Positions 25,681-35,912 of a stretch of DNA of 64,000 bases are shown here, one piece after another (within the stretch, counting starts at the first letter, position 1; each line of letters starts with the position of its first letter). Made by a program: the position numbers and the translations under genes. The notes beneath the pieces are model-generated. The model made no database searches. It saw nothing but the letters and a program-made list of their open reading frames with translations, and had not been told where the DNA came from. This DNA comes from Chlorogloeopsis fritschii PCC 6912 (lineage in GTDB: Bacteria > Cyanobacteriota > Cyanobacteriia > Cyanobacteriales > Nostocaceae). The DNA lies in contig NZ_AJLN01000078.1 in NCBI RefSeq assembly GCF_000317285.1, positions 34,526-98,525 of the forward strand. Reading direction: 5' to 3'.

Positions 25681-27129
25681 CTATGTTGACCATACCACCT
25701 TTCCTGGTTGAGGCACATCTACACTCTCCTCACTCTGTGCAAATTTCCCAACGATCGCATCCAAATTTTTTCTCGCATCGCCAAACAGCATCCGCGTATT
25801 TTCTTTATAAAACAGGGGATTTTCAACTCCAGCGTAGCCACTAGCCATACTGCGCTTCATCACCACAACAGTACCAGCCTTCCAAACTTCCAGCACTGGC
25901 ATCCCGGCAATCGGACTATTGGGATTTTCTAAAGCACTGGGGTTAACAGTATCGTTAGCACCAATTACCAATACAACATCCGTTTTTGGAAAGTCCTCGT
26001 TAATCTCATCCATCTCTAATACGATGTCGTAAGGCACCTTAGCCTCAGCTAGAAGCACATTCATGTGTCCCGGCATACGCCCGGCTACCGGATGAATGCC
26101 AAACCGAACTTGTACACCGCGATCGCGTAACTGCTTGGTAAGTTCTGAGACAGCGTGCTGGGCTTGAGCTACTGCCATACCGTAGCCAGGAACAATGATC
26201 GCACTCTTAGCACCACGTAACAGTTCAATGGTTTCCTCTGTCGTGGTTTTGGCGATTTCACCTACAGGGCGATCGCTCTCCAAGGCTGGTGTACTTGCCT
26301 CTGCACCAAAGCCTCCCAGAATCACGCTGATAAACGAACGGTTCATGGCTTTACACATGATGTAGCTAAGGATCGCACCACTACTACCCACCAAAGCACC
26401 TGTAATAATGAGTAAATCGTTCGATAACATAAAGCCAGCGGCGGCGGCTGCCCATCCAGAGTAGCTGTTGAGCATTGAAATCACAACTGGCATATCAGCA
26501 CCGCCAATCGCCATCACCAAGTGAACGCCCAAAACTGAGGCGATCGCACACATCAACAACAAGGGTTCCAGCCCGCTGAAATTTCCGGCTCCCAAGAATA
26601 GAGCACCAAGCCACAGTGAAGCTCCAATCATGCCCAAGTTGAGCAAGTGTCTTCCTGGTAAAAGTAAAGGTTTGCTGCTAATAATGCCGCGTAGTTTCCC
26701 AAAGGCAACTATCGAGCCTGTAAAAGTAACAGCACCAATAAACACACCCACAAAAATTTCAATTTGGTGGATTGTAGACTCAGCCCCAGCGAGCGATTGT
26801 GACTCTTGCAGATAATTGGCAATGCCTACCAAAACTGCAGCAGCACCAACAAAGCTATGTAAAATAGCCACTAGTTCTGGCATCGATGTCATCGCTACAC
26901 GTGAAGCGACGATGGCACCAATAATGGCTCCTGGGATAACAACTGCAGCTAAGGTACCATATGCATTCGCCTTGAGTGAGAGCGCAGTTGCCACGAAGGC
27001 AATCAGCATACCGATGATGCCGTAAATATTACCTTTGCGTGCCGTTTCCTGATCGGACAATCCCCCCAGGCTGAGAATGAATAAGGCACTTGCCCCAATA
27101 TATGCAACCGTCAGTAGGTTATTTAACAT
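25681..27129 (-). CDS. pntB: NAD(P) transhydrogenase subunit beta
   Basis: Membrane subunit of 482 residues of the proton-translocating transhydrogenase, which moves hydride between NADH and NADP+ using the proton gradient. About nine membrane helices fill the first 260 residues. The C-terminal NADP(H)-binding domain III has [20 protein letters not shown], the characteristic [20 protein letters not shown], and the end [20 protein letters not shown] with SMASGYAG. It starts 9 bases after the pntA stop, a clear operon. Confidence 0.95.
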   Translation of the reverse strand: MLNNLLTVAYIGASALFILSLGGLSDQETARKGNIYGIIGMLIAFVATALSLKANAYGTLAAVVIPGAIIGAIVASRVAMTSMPELVAILHSFVGAAAVLVGIANYLQESQSLAGAESTIHQIEIFVGVFIGAVTFTGSIVAFGKLRGIISSKPLLLPGRHLLNLGMIGASLWLGALFLGAGNFSGLEPLLLMCAIASVLGVHLVMAIGGADMPVVISMLNSYSGWAAAAAGFMLSNDLLIITGALVGSSGAILSYIMCKAMNRSFISVILGGFGAEASTPALESDRPVGEIAKTTTEETIELLRGAKSAIIVPGYGMAVAQAQHAVSELTKQLRDRGVQVRFGIHPVAGRMPGHMNVLLAEAKVPYDIVLEMDEINEDFPKTDVVLVIGANDTVNPSALENPNSPIAGMPVLEVWKAGTVVVMKRSMASGYAGVENPLFYKENTRMLFGDARKNLDAIVGKFAQSEESVDVPQPGKVVWST

Positions 27130-27138
27130 AGTTTTCTT

Positions 27139-28725
27139 TTACTTTTGGAACATCTTGAGCATACGTTGAGTAACTAAAAAGCCACCGGAAATGTTGATTG
27201 TCCCAACCAGGATAGCGATCGCACCAAGGATGGTAGTCGATGAACTTGATGCCCCAGAAATTTGGAGCATCCCACCAATAATGATGATGCCGCTAATAGC
27301 ATTGGTGACACTCATTAGCGGCGTATGCAGAGCAGGCTTGACGTTCCAGATTACTTGCCAGCCAACAAAGCAGGCAAGGACAAACACAGTGAAATGAGAT
27401 AGAAACGAAGGAGGTGCGCTGATACCAATACCAAGGAGAGCCAAGCCAACTAGAACCAGCCATAAGTCACTGCTACTTTTTGAAGAACTGGAAACTGGAG
27501 AGGCTAAAACAGATGGAGTTGAAGGTGCAGCAACAACCGTAGGCTCTTTCGTTTTGTCTTCTTGTCTCCGTGTCTCCGTATCTTTCAGCACAGGCTTAGG
27601 TGGCGGCCAAGTAATGTCCCCAGCGTGAGTTACCAAAGCACCTCGAATTACCTCGTTTTCAAAATCAACTCTATAGTTGTTAGCTCCACCTATTTCTTGG
27701 AGGAAATGGTAAAGATTAGTACCGTAAAGCTGGCTTGCCTGTTGAGCCATACGACTAGGCAAATCGGTAAGCCCTACAATTGTCACTCCCTGATAACGGT
27801 AAACTTCATCAGGGTGTGTACAGGCACAATTACCGCCTTGCTCTGCGGCGAGATCGACGATTACCGATCCCTCCTTCATACTCTCAACCATTTCCTGCGT
27901 AACTAGTACAGGTGCTTTTTTCCCAGGGATTAGTGCTGTCGTGATAATAATGTCAACTTCTTTGGCTTGAGCGGCGAACAACTCCATCTCAGCTTTGATA
28001 AATTCATCACTCATGACTTTGGCGTAGCCGCCTTCACCCGAACCGTCTTCTGCAAAGTTGAGTTCCAAGAACTCTGCACCTAAACTCTCTACCTGCTCCT
28101 TAACTATAAGACGTGTATCAAAAGCACGAACAATCGCACCTAAGCTTCTGGCAGTACCGATCGCTGCCAATCCAGCTACACCAGCACCAATAATTAATAC
28201 CTTTGCAGGTGGCACCTTTCCAGCTGCTGTAATTTGTCCGTTAAAGAAGCGCCCAAAGTGATTGGCAGCCTCTATTACAGCTCGATAACCAGCCAGATTT
28301 GCCATTGAACTCAGAGCATCCATCTTTTGTGCCCTAGTGATACGCGGCACCGCATCCATTGCTAGCACCGTAGCCTTACGCGCTGCCAATTTTTCCAGCA
28401 AATCGGGGTTTTGGGCTGGCCATATAAAACTGATTAATGTCCCTCCCTCCCTTAGCAGTTCAGTTTCATCCTTTCCCAACTCAGGGTGTAACTGTGGCGG
28501 ACGAACTTTAAGTACAATATCTGCCTCTGCCCAGAGGGTAGGTGCATCTGGGACAATTTTGCATTCAGCCTGTGTATAGGCTTCGTTTGTAAAATTTGCG
28601 CTTTCGCCCGCATTCTTCTCAATCAGCACATCGAAGCCAAGCTTCATTAGATGCTTGGCTGTCTCTGGTGTTGCTGCCACGCGACATTCACCAGGGTAAA
28701 CTTCCTTTGGGATACCAACTTTCAT
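27139..28725 (-). CDS. pntA: NAD(P) transhydrogenase subunit alpha (fused alpha1 and alpha2)
   Basis: 528 residues. The NAD(H)-binding domain I covers about residues 1-375, beginning [20 protein letters not shown], with [20 protein letters not shown] as the Rossmann motif. A linker (about 380-425) joins it to the membrane part, with four helices ([18 protein letters not shown] to [15 protein letters not shown]). The frame extends upstream to 28764, but the ATG at 28725 is chosen. The linker contains [15 protein letters not shown], whose DNA (GATACGGAGACACGGAGACA) equals a low-complexity phrase also found in gaps, so it may be repeat-derived. Confidence 0.95.
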   Translation of the reverse strand: MKVGIPKEVYPGECRVAATPETAKHLMKLGFDVLIEKNAGESANFTNEAYTQAECKIVPDAPTLWAEADIVLKVRPPQLHPELGKDETELLREGGTLISFIWPAQNPDLLEKLAARKATVLAMDAVPRITRAQKMDALSSMANLAGYRAVIEAANHFGRFFNGQITAAGKVPPAKVLIIGAGVAGLAAIGTARSLGAIVRAFDTRLIVKEQVESLGAEFLELNFAEDGSGEGGYAKVMSDEFIKAEMELFAAQAKEVDIIITTALIPGKKAPVLVTQEMVESMKEGSVIVDLAAEQGGNCACTHPDEVYRYQGVTIVGLTDLPSRMAQQASQLYGTNLYHFLQEIGGANNYRVDFENEVIRGALVTHAGDITWPPPKPVLKDTETRRQEDKTKEPTVVAAPSTPSVLASPVSSSSKSSSDLWLVLVGLALLGIGISAPPSFLSHFTVFVLACFVGWQVIWNVKPALHTPLMSVTNAISGIIIIGGMLQISGASSSSTTILGAIAILVGTINISGGFLVTQRMLKMFQK

Positions 28726-29247
28726 AATCTGTCTCCTCTCTATTAAGCTGAATTCCCCAAGCAAAGAGAGACAATAACTCGTTTATAGTGTAGTTTTGAA
28801 CATACTATTACAAGAGTAATATTTGATATCTAGAACTGTCTTAATTCTTCACAAGTAATTAGTAGATTTCTATCAAAAGAAATATAGAATTTATACCTAT
28901 TTTATATTTTTAGTACATCAAATCCTTGACAAAAAACAGGTAAAAATTAGAGGGATCAATTATTTCTCTGTTAATTATGACAATTATGAAGCTTATATAT
29001 TTTCAAATTAGACATAAAAAAATTTACAACAAGTAATGAAAATTTTACTTGTTGTAACATCTACTATATGTAATGACAGTTGTTCACGAAGATTTGTCTA
29101 CCTTAAAATAAGGCAGCCTTTCATCAGATTGGCTCGCATAAAAAATAGATGAAAACTCTCTTCCCTAGCTCCTAGCCCCTAGCTTCTAGTCCCTATTTTC
29201 AGATAGGCACTATTGTGCAAAATACTCAATATAATTAATATAGCTAA
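28726..29247. other. Intergenic region upstream of pntA
   Basis: About 520 AT-rich bases between the pntA start and the cobL stop. No gene is recognised. The left half near 29161-29195 holds the low-complexity phrase CCTAGCTCCTAGCCCCTAGC found in other gaps. The pntAB promoter should lie at the left end, not identified. Confidence 0.4.
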
Positions 29248-30498
29248 CTAACTTGGACACTTTGCATTAACAATTGTTACTGGATTCAATGGTGCAAAAC
29301 GCGTTAGCTGTCCTATTGGTACAGAGCGAGATAGCTGTACTTGCAATAACTGATACTCCCAAGAGTGAGATTTGAACCACAATAAGGCAGTGTTGAGATG
29401 TTCTAATGTCGCCAAAGCCAGAACTATCACACCTTTGGGATTTAACCTACTAGTACAAGTATCAAGAATTGCAGTTAAATTTCCACCGCTACCACCAATA
29501 AAGATGCGATCGCATTTCCCTTCCAAACTTTCCAATACTTCTGGTGCCTTGCCGTGAATAGATATAACATTTTTAACTTGGAAACGTTCACAATTACGTG
29601 TAATTAATGAACTACCCGCAGCAGTTTTTTCAATGGCATAAACTTTAGAAGTGGGGAATAAACGGGCAATTTCAATCGAAACAGAACCAGTCCCCGCGCC
29701 AATATCCCAGATAACTTGTCCGGGACGCAGCGCTAGTTCTGATAAAACCAAAGTGCGGACTTCCCGTTTTGTCATTAAACCAGGGCGATCGCTAAAACAC
29801 AGAAAGCAATCATCTGGTATCCCAAAGTGGGGTAATTTTTCCAAATCTAACTCTTGATAATGCTCTTGACGTATAAATATCACTATATTTAAGTGGGCAA
29901 AATCCTGATTTTGTAGAGATGCAAAATTTCCCGTCTCTATAATGCGTTCGTCATTACCACCTAAATTTTCACAAACCCAACATCGATATTGACTGGGCAA
30001 ATTTAAAGATTCTACCAAGCGAGCGATCGCACTCGGAGTATTCTTGCCATCTGTGAGTACGGCAATTTTCTCCACTCCTTGCTGCAACGCTTGTACTAAT
30101 TCATCAACAGAACGCCCGTGTGCGCTGATGACACGGGCGTCTTGCCAGGGAACTTGAATGCGATTAAAAGCTAGCTGTACTGAACTCAGATGCGGATGAA
30201 ATGTCAGTTTTTCTGGGGAGAATTCCGACGACAGCAACCGTCCTAAACCAAAAAATAACGGATCTCCAGAAACCAAAACGACAATGCCCTCACTACCGTT
30301 TGTCAACAAGCGACGGATTTCTTGAATTGCTTCAGTAAAATCTTTGAGGACTAGACGTTGAGCCGGGTGATTGGGAAAATAACTCAAGTGGCGATCGCTG
30401 CCCACAAGCAATGTCGCTTTTTCAACTAATTGTCTGACTTTTTCCGTTAACCCAGCTGCCCCATCTAAGCCAATTCCCACAACATGAATTTTAGTCAT
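29248..30498 (-). CDS. cobL: Precorrin-6Y C5,15-methyltransferase (decarboxylating), CbiE-CbiT fusion
   Basis: 416-residue bifunctional enzyme of cobalamin (B12) synthesis. The N-terminal CbiE domain (about 1-215) is a tetrapyrrole methylase with GSDRHLSYFPNH, VVLVSGDPLFFGLGRLL and VISAHGRS. The C-terminal CbiT domain (about 225-416) is a Rossmann methyltransferase with IWDIGAGTGSVSIEIARL and KCDRIFIGGSGGNL. It methylates C5 and C15 and decarboxylates the acetate side chain. No other cob/cbi genes and no cobalamin riboswitch-like structure were noticed nearby. It is a single-gene unit here. Confidence 0.94.
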   Translation of the reverse strand: MTKIHVVGIGLDGAAGLTEKVRQLVEKATLLVGSDRHLSYFPNHPAQRLVLKDFTEAIQEIRRLLTNGSEGIVVLVSGDPLFFGLGRLLSSEFSPEKLTFHPHLSSVQLAFNRIQVPWQDARVISAHGRSVDELVQALQQGVEKIAVLTDGKNTPSAIARLVESLNLPSQYRCWVCENLGGNDERIIETGNFASLQNQDFAHLNIVIFIRQEHYQELDLEKLPHFGIPDDCFLCFSDRPGLMTKREVRTLVLSELALRPGQVIWDIGAGTGSVSIEIARLFPTSKVYAIEKTAAGSSLITRNCERFQVKNVISIHGKAPEVLESLEGKCDRIFIGGSGGNLTAILDTCTSRLNPKGVIVLALATLEHLNTALLWFKSHSWEYQLLQVQLSRSVPIGQLTRFAPLNPVTIVNAKCPS

Positions 30499-30653
30499 TA
30501 ATTAATAGTCAATGGTCATTAGTTAATATTCACATTTTCTACCGTAGCTATACGTACAAAGTATGCCTACTTTTTAGGACATCAGTACTAAGTAACCTAG
30601 TCCGCACAGGCGGACTTAGTACGTGTAGCCGCACCCTTCTAGGGTGTCGGCGG

Positions 30654-30674
30654 CAAATGACAAATGACAAATGA
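30654..30674 (+). repeat. 7-nt tandem repeat, three units
   Basis: CAAATGA occurs three times head to tail, followed by CC. It is a short tandem repeat of the 7-nt type known from heterocystous cyanobacteria. It sits between the GGR-like gene and cobL, next to imperfect hairpins TAGTCCGC/GCGGACTTA (about 30598-30620) and GCCGCACCC/GGGTGTCGGC. Confidence 0.8.
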
Positions 30675-30688
30675 CCATTGACTAATGA

Positions 30689-31807
30689 CTAACCACCAAA
30701 AGGAGTTAAACGCTTGATCGCACGACCGGCAACATCCCCATAGCGCAACTCTCCACACAGGATTTTACCCATCATTTGAGGTGCAGAGGGACGCTTGACA
30801 CCAACTTTGTAGCCAACTCCAGGAAAACGATAAAACAGCCCGGCTAATTTTTGTGCCCAAGCCATATCAGTGCCCCATTCTTCATTGATGACTTCAGAGT
30901 ATTTTTCTAGGGCATTGATATCGCCACCGACGGCTTTGTCAATCGCCTCTGCTGCTTTTAAACCAGTAAAAATCGAAGGACGAATACCTTCTGCGGTAAA
31001 CGGATCGACAACACAAGCCGCTTCTCCTGCCAAAATCGCATTATCAGTATGCAACTTTTGCTCACCATTCCAAAGGCAGAGGGCGTGTCCGTACTGTTTG
31101 CAGGTTTTCACATCCAACCCAAACGAGTTGCCATATTCATCCAAAATTTTCTTAAAGTCTTGTGGTTCACCACCGATAAAAGTACCAACACCAATAGAGT
31201 ATCCATCTGCTTTCGGGAAGTTCCACAGGTAGCCATTTTTCACCATGCCAAATTCAAAGTGGGCGATGTGCCCGTTTTCTACCTGGGCTGGTGCTTCTGC
31301 TTCTAAGGCTCCAGCTAAACGGCGTTTGCGTTCTTTGAAGCCTAGCCATTTTGCCATTGGGCCTTTTGCACCATCAGCAGCAATTAAATATCGACCTGTA
31401 AATGAACCATTAGCAGTATTTACTTGCCAGCGATCGCTTTGAAACTCAATACCCGTAACTTCTACATTGTCTTTTAGTTCTGCACCTTGTTTCTGGGCTT
31501 GCTGAATTAAGAAGTGGTCGAAAACATCCCGTCGTACCATCCACACTGGTTCGGGAGTTTTAAGTTCAGCTTCCACTGGATCGCCCATTTTCCACGTGCA
31601 GCGAATTGTGTTTGCTTTAATAGAAATTGCTGGGCTAAAGTCAAAGTCAAACCACTCAGCTATGCTTGGCGACACGCCACCGCCACAAGGTTTATATCTT
31701 GGCAGAGACTCTTTTTCCAAAACTAATACAGAGCGTCCTCGTTTTGCTAAGTGATATGCAGCTGTTCCACCAGCTGGCCCCGCGCCGACGATAATGCAGT
31801 CGTACAT
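30689..31807 (-). CDS. Geranylgeranyl reductase family FAD-dependent protein
   Basis: 372-residue flavoprotein. The N-terminal FAD-binding motif is IIVGAGPAGGTAAYHLAKRG at about residues 5-24, followed by the Cys-containing PRYKPCGGGVS conserved in the GGR family. A second FAD contact block is NAILAGEAACVVDPFTAEGI. Members saturate isoprenoid chains of chlorophyll, tocopherol or lipids. This protein is shorter than typical ChlP and is probably a paralogue with a different substrate, which is an inference. Neither chlorophyll nor lipid genes are adjacent. Confidence 0.85.
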   Translation of the reverse strand: MYDCIIVGAGPAGGTAAYHLAKRGRSVLVLEKESLPRYKPCGGGVSPSIAEWFDFDFSPAISIKANTIRCTWKMGDPVEAELKTPEPVWMVRRDVFDHFLIQQAQKQGAELKDNVEVTGIEFQSDRWQVNTANGSFTGRYLIAADGAKGPMAKWLGFKERKRRLAGALEAEAPAQVENGHIAHFEFGMVKNGYLWNFPKADGYSIGVGTFIGGEPQDFKKILDEYGNSFGLDVKTCKQYGHALCLWNGEQKLHTDNAILAGEAACVVDPFTAEGIRPSIFTGLKAAEAIDKAVGGDINALEKYSEVINEEWGTDMAWAQKLAGLFYRFPGVGYKVGVKRPSAPQMMGKILCGELRYGDVAGRAIKRLTPFGG

Positions 31808-32632
31808 ATGGCTGAATTTTGCTCCTGATGATTGTTGAATTTTTATACTCTACCGCTAGACAGTCTCACCAATTTAACTTGATTTTGGTGTCTACTGTGC
31901 AAAATTCCACAGCTTTGTGTTTGACTAGTCTCAAGTATTTACTTATAACTAAGAATGTTCATTACGTAAATCTTGGCATTCAAAACTAAATTTTTAATAG
32001 TTTATTTTTTTGACTTTGTTATTGTTCTCTAATTTATTCTTAGTTTTTTCATATATTTTCGTAGTCTATATGTATTATTTTGAGTACATATAAAAACAGC
32101 TACTTGTCTGGCTTGACCCCTACTAAGTTACAATTCATTGATTATACTGATTACAAATTTTCTGCAAAGTTTTAGTAAATATTTTCACATTTCACAAAAA
32201 TTTTTGCAGCTTTTGTAGTTTAGATTGCCATTACTCTGTGCTCCTCCCCTACGGGAAGGCAAAGCGCCTAATGTGTTTTCCTGTGTGTTCCTTAAGTTGA
32301 AAAACATTATGAGGAATTAATGTACCAAGACAAGAATTACGCATAAGTTACGGAAGTATCAACTGCAGAGTACGCAAAGAACACGGAGGAAAGAGAGTTT
32401 TAGAGGAATTTTACGTAATTTCTACAAGAATGAGTAGCTGAGAGCAACGAATTGAACTCTCAACTATTCACTCTTGTACAATCAGATTTAAGCAGATATT
32501 ACTTTTCACAACTAGGAGCCATGCTCTGCGTGCTACAGGTATATCAAAATTTGTCACAGCGCGATCACGTTGTGGCTACCTTTTTAAGAGTTTTAAGTCA
32601 CAACAGCACTAGTCTCCTCTCATCCTCCATTT
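31808..32632. other. Long AT-rich intergenic region
   Basis: 825 bases between the GGR-like gene and frr, with no gene recognised. It holds low-complexity A/T tracts (31940-32100), and around 32340-32440 the phrase CGCAAAGAACACGGAGG, related to the 'CAGAGGACGCGGAGGGCACGG'-type text at 24327-24360. A 64-residue frame at 32452-32646 overlaps frr and is judged spurious. Confidence 0.4.
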
Positions 32633-33181
32633 TTAGACAGTTGTGATGTCTTTTTCTTTTTCTGCTAGTAGTTCGTTGATTTTGCCAGTGTATTTGTCCG
32701 TCAGTTTTTGTAGTTTATCTTGTTGATCGCGTGCTTCATCTTCTGTTATTTCTGAGTTTTTTTCCATTTTGCGAATAGTGTCTAGAGCATCGCGGCGAAT
32801 GTTACGAATTGCGACGCGCCCTTCTTCGGCATACTTCGCAGCAATTTTGACCAATTCTTTACGGCGATCGCTCGTTAGGGGCGGAATATTTAGCCGGATT
32901 GCAGAACCATCATTATTGGGGGTTAAACCCACATCCGACATCGAAATCGCCTTTTCAATCATATTCAAGGTACTGCGATCGTAGGGCTGAATCATGATTG
33001 TTGTAGCATCCGGCGTGCTAATGTTTGCCAGAGACTTTAGGGATGTAGGTGTACCGTAGTATTCTACTGTCACCTTATCTAATAAACTCGCGTTAGCGCG
33101 ACCAGTGCGAATTGTGTTAAAAGCTCGTTGAGTTGCCTCAACAGTCTTTTGCATCGTACTCTCAGCTTCAGCTAATTTCAC
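32633..33181 (-). CDS. frr: Ribosome recycling factor
   Basis: 182 residues, the exact usual length. It releases ribosomes from mRNA after termination with EF-G. Conserved text includes [16 protein letters not shown] near the N terminus, [20 protein letters not shown] in the middle, and the charged C-terminal coiled coil. The frame opens at a TTG at 33196, but the GTG at 33181 ([20 protein letters not shown]) is preceded by GGGAGG at good spacing and matches family starts. It overlaps the end of pyrH by 14 bases, so the two are translated from one message. Confidence 0.97.
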   Translation of the reverse strand: MKLAEAESTMQKTVEATQRAFNTIRTGRANASLLDKVTVEYYGTPTSLKSLANISTPDATTIMIQPYDRSTLNMIEKAISMSDVGLTPNNDGSAIRLNIPPLTSDRRKELVKIAAKYAEEGRVAIRNIRRDALDTIRKMEKNSEITEDEARDQQDKLQKLTDKYTGKINELLAEKEKDITTV

Positions 33182-33896
33182 AAGAACCTCCCACAAGGGT
33201 GCCGATCGATTCTCCCATGACTGCTCGGCGGATATTACCCCGCACTGTCAAGTCAAAAACGAGAATAGGGATATTATTCTCCTTACATAAGGCTATCGCG
33301 GTACTGTCCATTACCCGCAAATCTTTAGCCAAAACATGGCCATATGTCAGAGTATTGTAGCGCTTGGCCTGAGGGTAGATATGTGGATCGGCGTCGTAGA
33401 TTCCGTCTACTTTTGTGGCTTTGAAAATCACATCAGCTTCAATTTCTGCCGCTCTTAAAGCAGCAGTTGTATCAGTAGTGAAAAAAGGATTGCCAGAACC
33501 CGCACCAAAAATAACCACCCGTCCTTTTTCTAGATGACGGATGGCACGACGGCGAATATAGGGTTCAGCTAATTCCTGCATGGCGATCGCGGTTTGGACT
33601 CGTGTTTGTACCCCGATTCGTTCGAGTGAGTCTTGCAGAGTCATGGCATTCATTACCGTGGCAATCATTCCGATGTAGTCAGCGGTTGCCCTATCCATCC
33701 CCGCCGACGCGGCTTTGACGCCACGAAATATATTACCCCCGCCAACGACGATGGCAATTTGAACACCAGTAGCTACCACTTCTGCTACTTCTTGTGCTAT
33801 TTCTTTGACCACTTCTGGATCAATTCCATAGCCCATGTTGCCCATCAAGGCTTCACCGCTTAGTTTAAGTAAAACCCGTCGGTAATGTGTTCCCAT
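33168..33896 (-). CDS. pyrH: Uridylate kinase
   Basis: 242-residue bacterial UMP kinase making UDP from UMP and ATP, first dedicated step toward UTP/CTP. Features: KLSGEALMG at the N terminus, the glycine-rich [30 protein letters not shown], and the catalytic region [19 protein letters not shown], with the C-terminal D-L-R-V-M-D-S-T-A. The ATG at 33896 ([17 protein letters not shown]) is preferred to an upstream extension. The order pyrH-frr is common in bacteria, often behind rpsB-tsf, which are absent here. Confidence 0.96.
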   Translation of the reverse strand: MGTHYRRVLLKLSGEALMGNMGYGIDPEVVKEIAQEVAEVVATGVQIAIVVGGGNIFRGVKAASAGMDRATADYIGMIATVMNAMTLQDSLERIGVQTRVQTAIAMQELAEPYIRRRAIRHLEKGRVVIFGAGSGNPFFTTDTTAALRAAEIEADVIFKATKVDGIYDADPHIYPQAKRYNTLTYGHVLAKDLRVMDSTAIALCKENNIPILVFDLTVRGNIRRAVMGESIGTLVGGSCEIS

Positions 33897-33966
33897 GAAG
33901 TTACGCTTTATCAAAAAATATGCAATTACCTCCAATTTAAGATAACAGCACAGTGACTATCTGTCT

Positions 33967-34521
33967 CTAGTCACGCCACACTAAAGCAGTACCTACGGGT
34001 TCAGTTTCTTTTGGAAAAATTTCTTTACCTTGGATCAAACAGGCGATCGCCGCTTTGAGAAAATGTCTTTTCACAGCTAGCGGATCTTGAGGATAATCGT
34101 CAATTAATCCTTTGTAGCGTAAAATACCATCTTTATCGATCAAGAAAGCCATTGGTGTTTTGCTGGCACCAAAGCTGCGAGTTACATCTTGAGTAGAATC
34201 CCATAGGTAAGGGAAGTTTAACTTGCGATCGGCTGCAAAAGCTTTCATATTTTCAAAGCTTTCTGTTGGTATCTGACTGGCATCATTGCCATTCACACCT
34301 ATCAGCGTAAAACCTTGTTTATAAAACTCAGTTTGAATGCTCTTCAGCCTTTCTACATATAACTTTACATAAGGACAATGATTAGACATCAAAATGACGC
34401 CGACTGCCCGGAATGATTCTAAATAACGGCGAAGATGATGTACTTGTTTGTCAATTCCTGGCAATTCAAAATCTGGTGCGTAACTTCCCACCGGAGTATT
34501 TATTGTTTCTAGTGCATTCAT
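33967..34521 (-). CDS. Thioredoxin-fold protein, AhpC/TSA-related
   Basis: 184 residues. After the N-terminal PVGSYAPDFELPGID comes the thioredoxin-like core, with a single cysteine in NHCPYVKLYVERLK (about residue 62), the pattern of peroxiredoxin-like and TlpA-like proteins of this subgroup. The Gly-Val-Asn-Gly-Asn motif and the conserved cis-proline loop (KTPMAFLIDKDG) follow. One Cys suggests a one-cysteine mechanism or use of an external thiol. No signal peptide is seen, so it is cytoplasmic. ATG 34521 is chosen over a 21-residue in-frame extension. Confidence 0.85.
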   Translation of the reverse strand: MNALETINTPVGSYAPDFELPGIDKQVHHLRRYLESFRAVGVILMSNHCPYVKLYVERLKSIQTEFYKQGFTLIGVNGNDASQIPTESFENMKAFAADRKLNFPYLWDSTQDVTRSFGASKTPMAFLIDKDGILRYKGLIDDYPQDPLAVKRHFLKAAIACLIQGKEIFPKETEPVGTALVWRD

Positions 34522-34953
34522 TGTTCTAACTCCCAGGAACTTTGTATGAACAAGAAAACATACGCCCTCATTTGCTAGCGTCATTTCCCCATTTCACACC
34601 ACCCCTTTTGCGGATGCTTGATATCCAACAATTTTAGAAATCAATTTCCTTGTTGTAAATTGTGAAACTACTGAATATCAACCTTATGCTTGCTTTACCA
34701 CAAGCCACATCACAGCTAGCCCCACGTAATTCCACACAAGACAGCATTAAAAAAGAACTTATTTTCCTGGCTCCTGACTTCTTTTTTATTAAAAACTTAA
34801 CAAAGTATGCTTACATAACTTCAGCAGTAATACTGTATTTACTATTCAAAGTCTTTACTAAAGTTAACATCACCAATCAACTTGTACACTATTCTTTGTA
34901 GTGACTTTGTGCCTTTGCTCCACATCTAAAACCTGTCTGGATATAAACTACCC
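34522..34953. other. Divergent intergenic region
   Basis: 432 bases between the thioredoxin-fold gene and the alpha/beta hydrolase, carrying both promoters. A 79-residue plus-strand frame at 34662-34901 starts with GTG, has no ribosome site and no family resemblance, and is judged spurious. Confidence 0.4.
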
Positions 34954-35853
34954 ATGACTACTTCCATTTCTACGACGGCGCTAACCTCAACAAAAACCTG
35001 GAATTGGCAAGGTTTCTCGATCTGCTATCAATCTCAAGGAAGCACTGGCCCGGCTATTGTTTTAGTGCATGGCTTTGGAGCCTCATGGTGGCATTGGCGC
35101 AAAAATATTCCGGTGCTGGCAGAAAATTTTCGTGTTTACGCGATTGATTTAATAGGCTTTGGTGCTTCAGCTAAACCCAAACCCGGTGAAAATTTTGCCT
35201 ATACAATTGAAACCTGGGGACAACAGATAGCAGATTTTTGCCGTGAAGTGGTGGGTGAACCAGTTTTTTTAGTTGCTAACTCCATTGGCTGTATTGTTGC
35301 TATGCAGGCAGCTGTGAGTAATCCTGAGATTGCCTTAGGAGTGGCATTACTCAACTGTTCTCTGCGCTTATTGCATGATCGCAAACGCGAAATGTTACCT
35401 TGGCATCGCCGCTTTGGAGCACCCTTACTACAACGTATTTTATCTTTTAAACCAATCGGCGAGTTTTTCTTCTATCAAATTGCCAAACCAAAGACTGTAC
35501 GGAAGATTCTTCTCAAAGCTTATGCAAATTCTACAGCTGTGACAGAAGAATTGGTAGATATCCTGACAGCACCAGCTAGCGATCCAGGAGCAGCAGCTGT
35601 GTTTCTCGCCTTTACTTCTTATTCTCAAGGGCCTTTACCAGAAGAGCTTTTGCCTCAACTGCCCTGTCCGGCTATTATCTTGTGGGGAACAGCCGATCCT
35701 TGGGAGCCAATAGAGTTAGGCAGAGAATTAGCCAATTTCCCGCAAGTACAAAAGTTCATACCTTTGGAAGGCGTAGGGCATTGTCCTCAAGATGAAGCTC
35801 CTGAATTAGTGAATCTAATCTTACAAGACTGGATTTGGGAACGTACTAAATGA
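34954..35853 (+). CDS. Alpha/beta-fold hydrolase
   Basis: 299 residues, cytoplasmic. The oxyanion-loop motif IVLVHGFGASWWHW lies near residue 37. The nucleophile serine is in LVANSIGCIVAMQ (G-x-S-x-G replaced by N-S-I-G, as in some relatives). The acid is in LWGTADPWE and the His in EGVGHCPQDE. The overall look is that of cyanobacterial/plant chloroplast hydrolases such as pheophytinase-type enzymes, but the substrate cannot be read from the sequence. A possible stop-proximal low-complexity gap with a 7-nt repeat follows. Confidence 0.88.
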   Translation: MTTSISTTALTSTKTWNWQGFSICYQSQGSTGPAIVLVHGFGASWWHWRKNIPVLAENFRVYAIDLIGFGASAKPKPGENFAYTIETWGQQIADFCREVVGEPVFLVANSIGCIVAMQAAVSNPEIALGVALLNCSLRLLHDRKREMLPWHRRFGAPLLQRILSFKPIGEFFFYQIAKPKTVRKILLKAYANSTAVTEELVDILTAPASDPGAAAVFLAFTSYSQGPLPEELLPQLPCPAIILWGTADPWEPIELGRELANFPQVQKFIPLEGVGHCPQDEAPELVNLILQDWIWERTK

Positions 35854-35887
35854 GGTTAGTGGATAGTGGATAGTGGTAAACAACCAA

Positions 35888-35908
35888 CTACTAACTACTA
35901 ACTACTAA
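35888..35908 (+). repeat. 7-nt tandem repeat, three units
   Basis: CTACTAA repeated three times head to tail, between the hydrolase and LCP genes, continuing into CTATTTAAGG. Same class as the repeats at 30654-30674 and 60115-60135 but a different unit. Confidence 0.8.
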
Positions 35909-35912
35909 CTAT

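Noticed and set aside
34662..34901. 79-residue plus-strand frame
   Set aside because: GTG start, no ribosome site, no recognised motif, and it lies in a divergent promoter gap.
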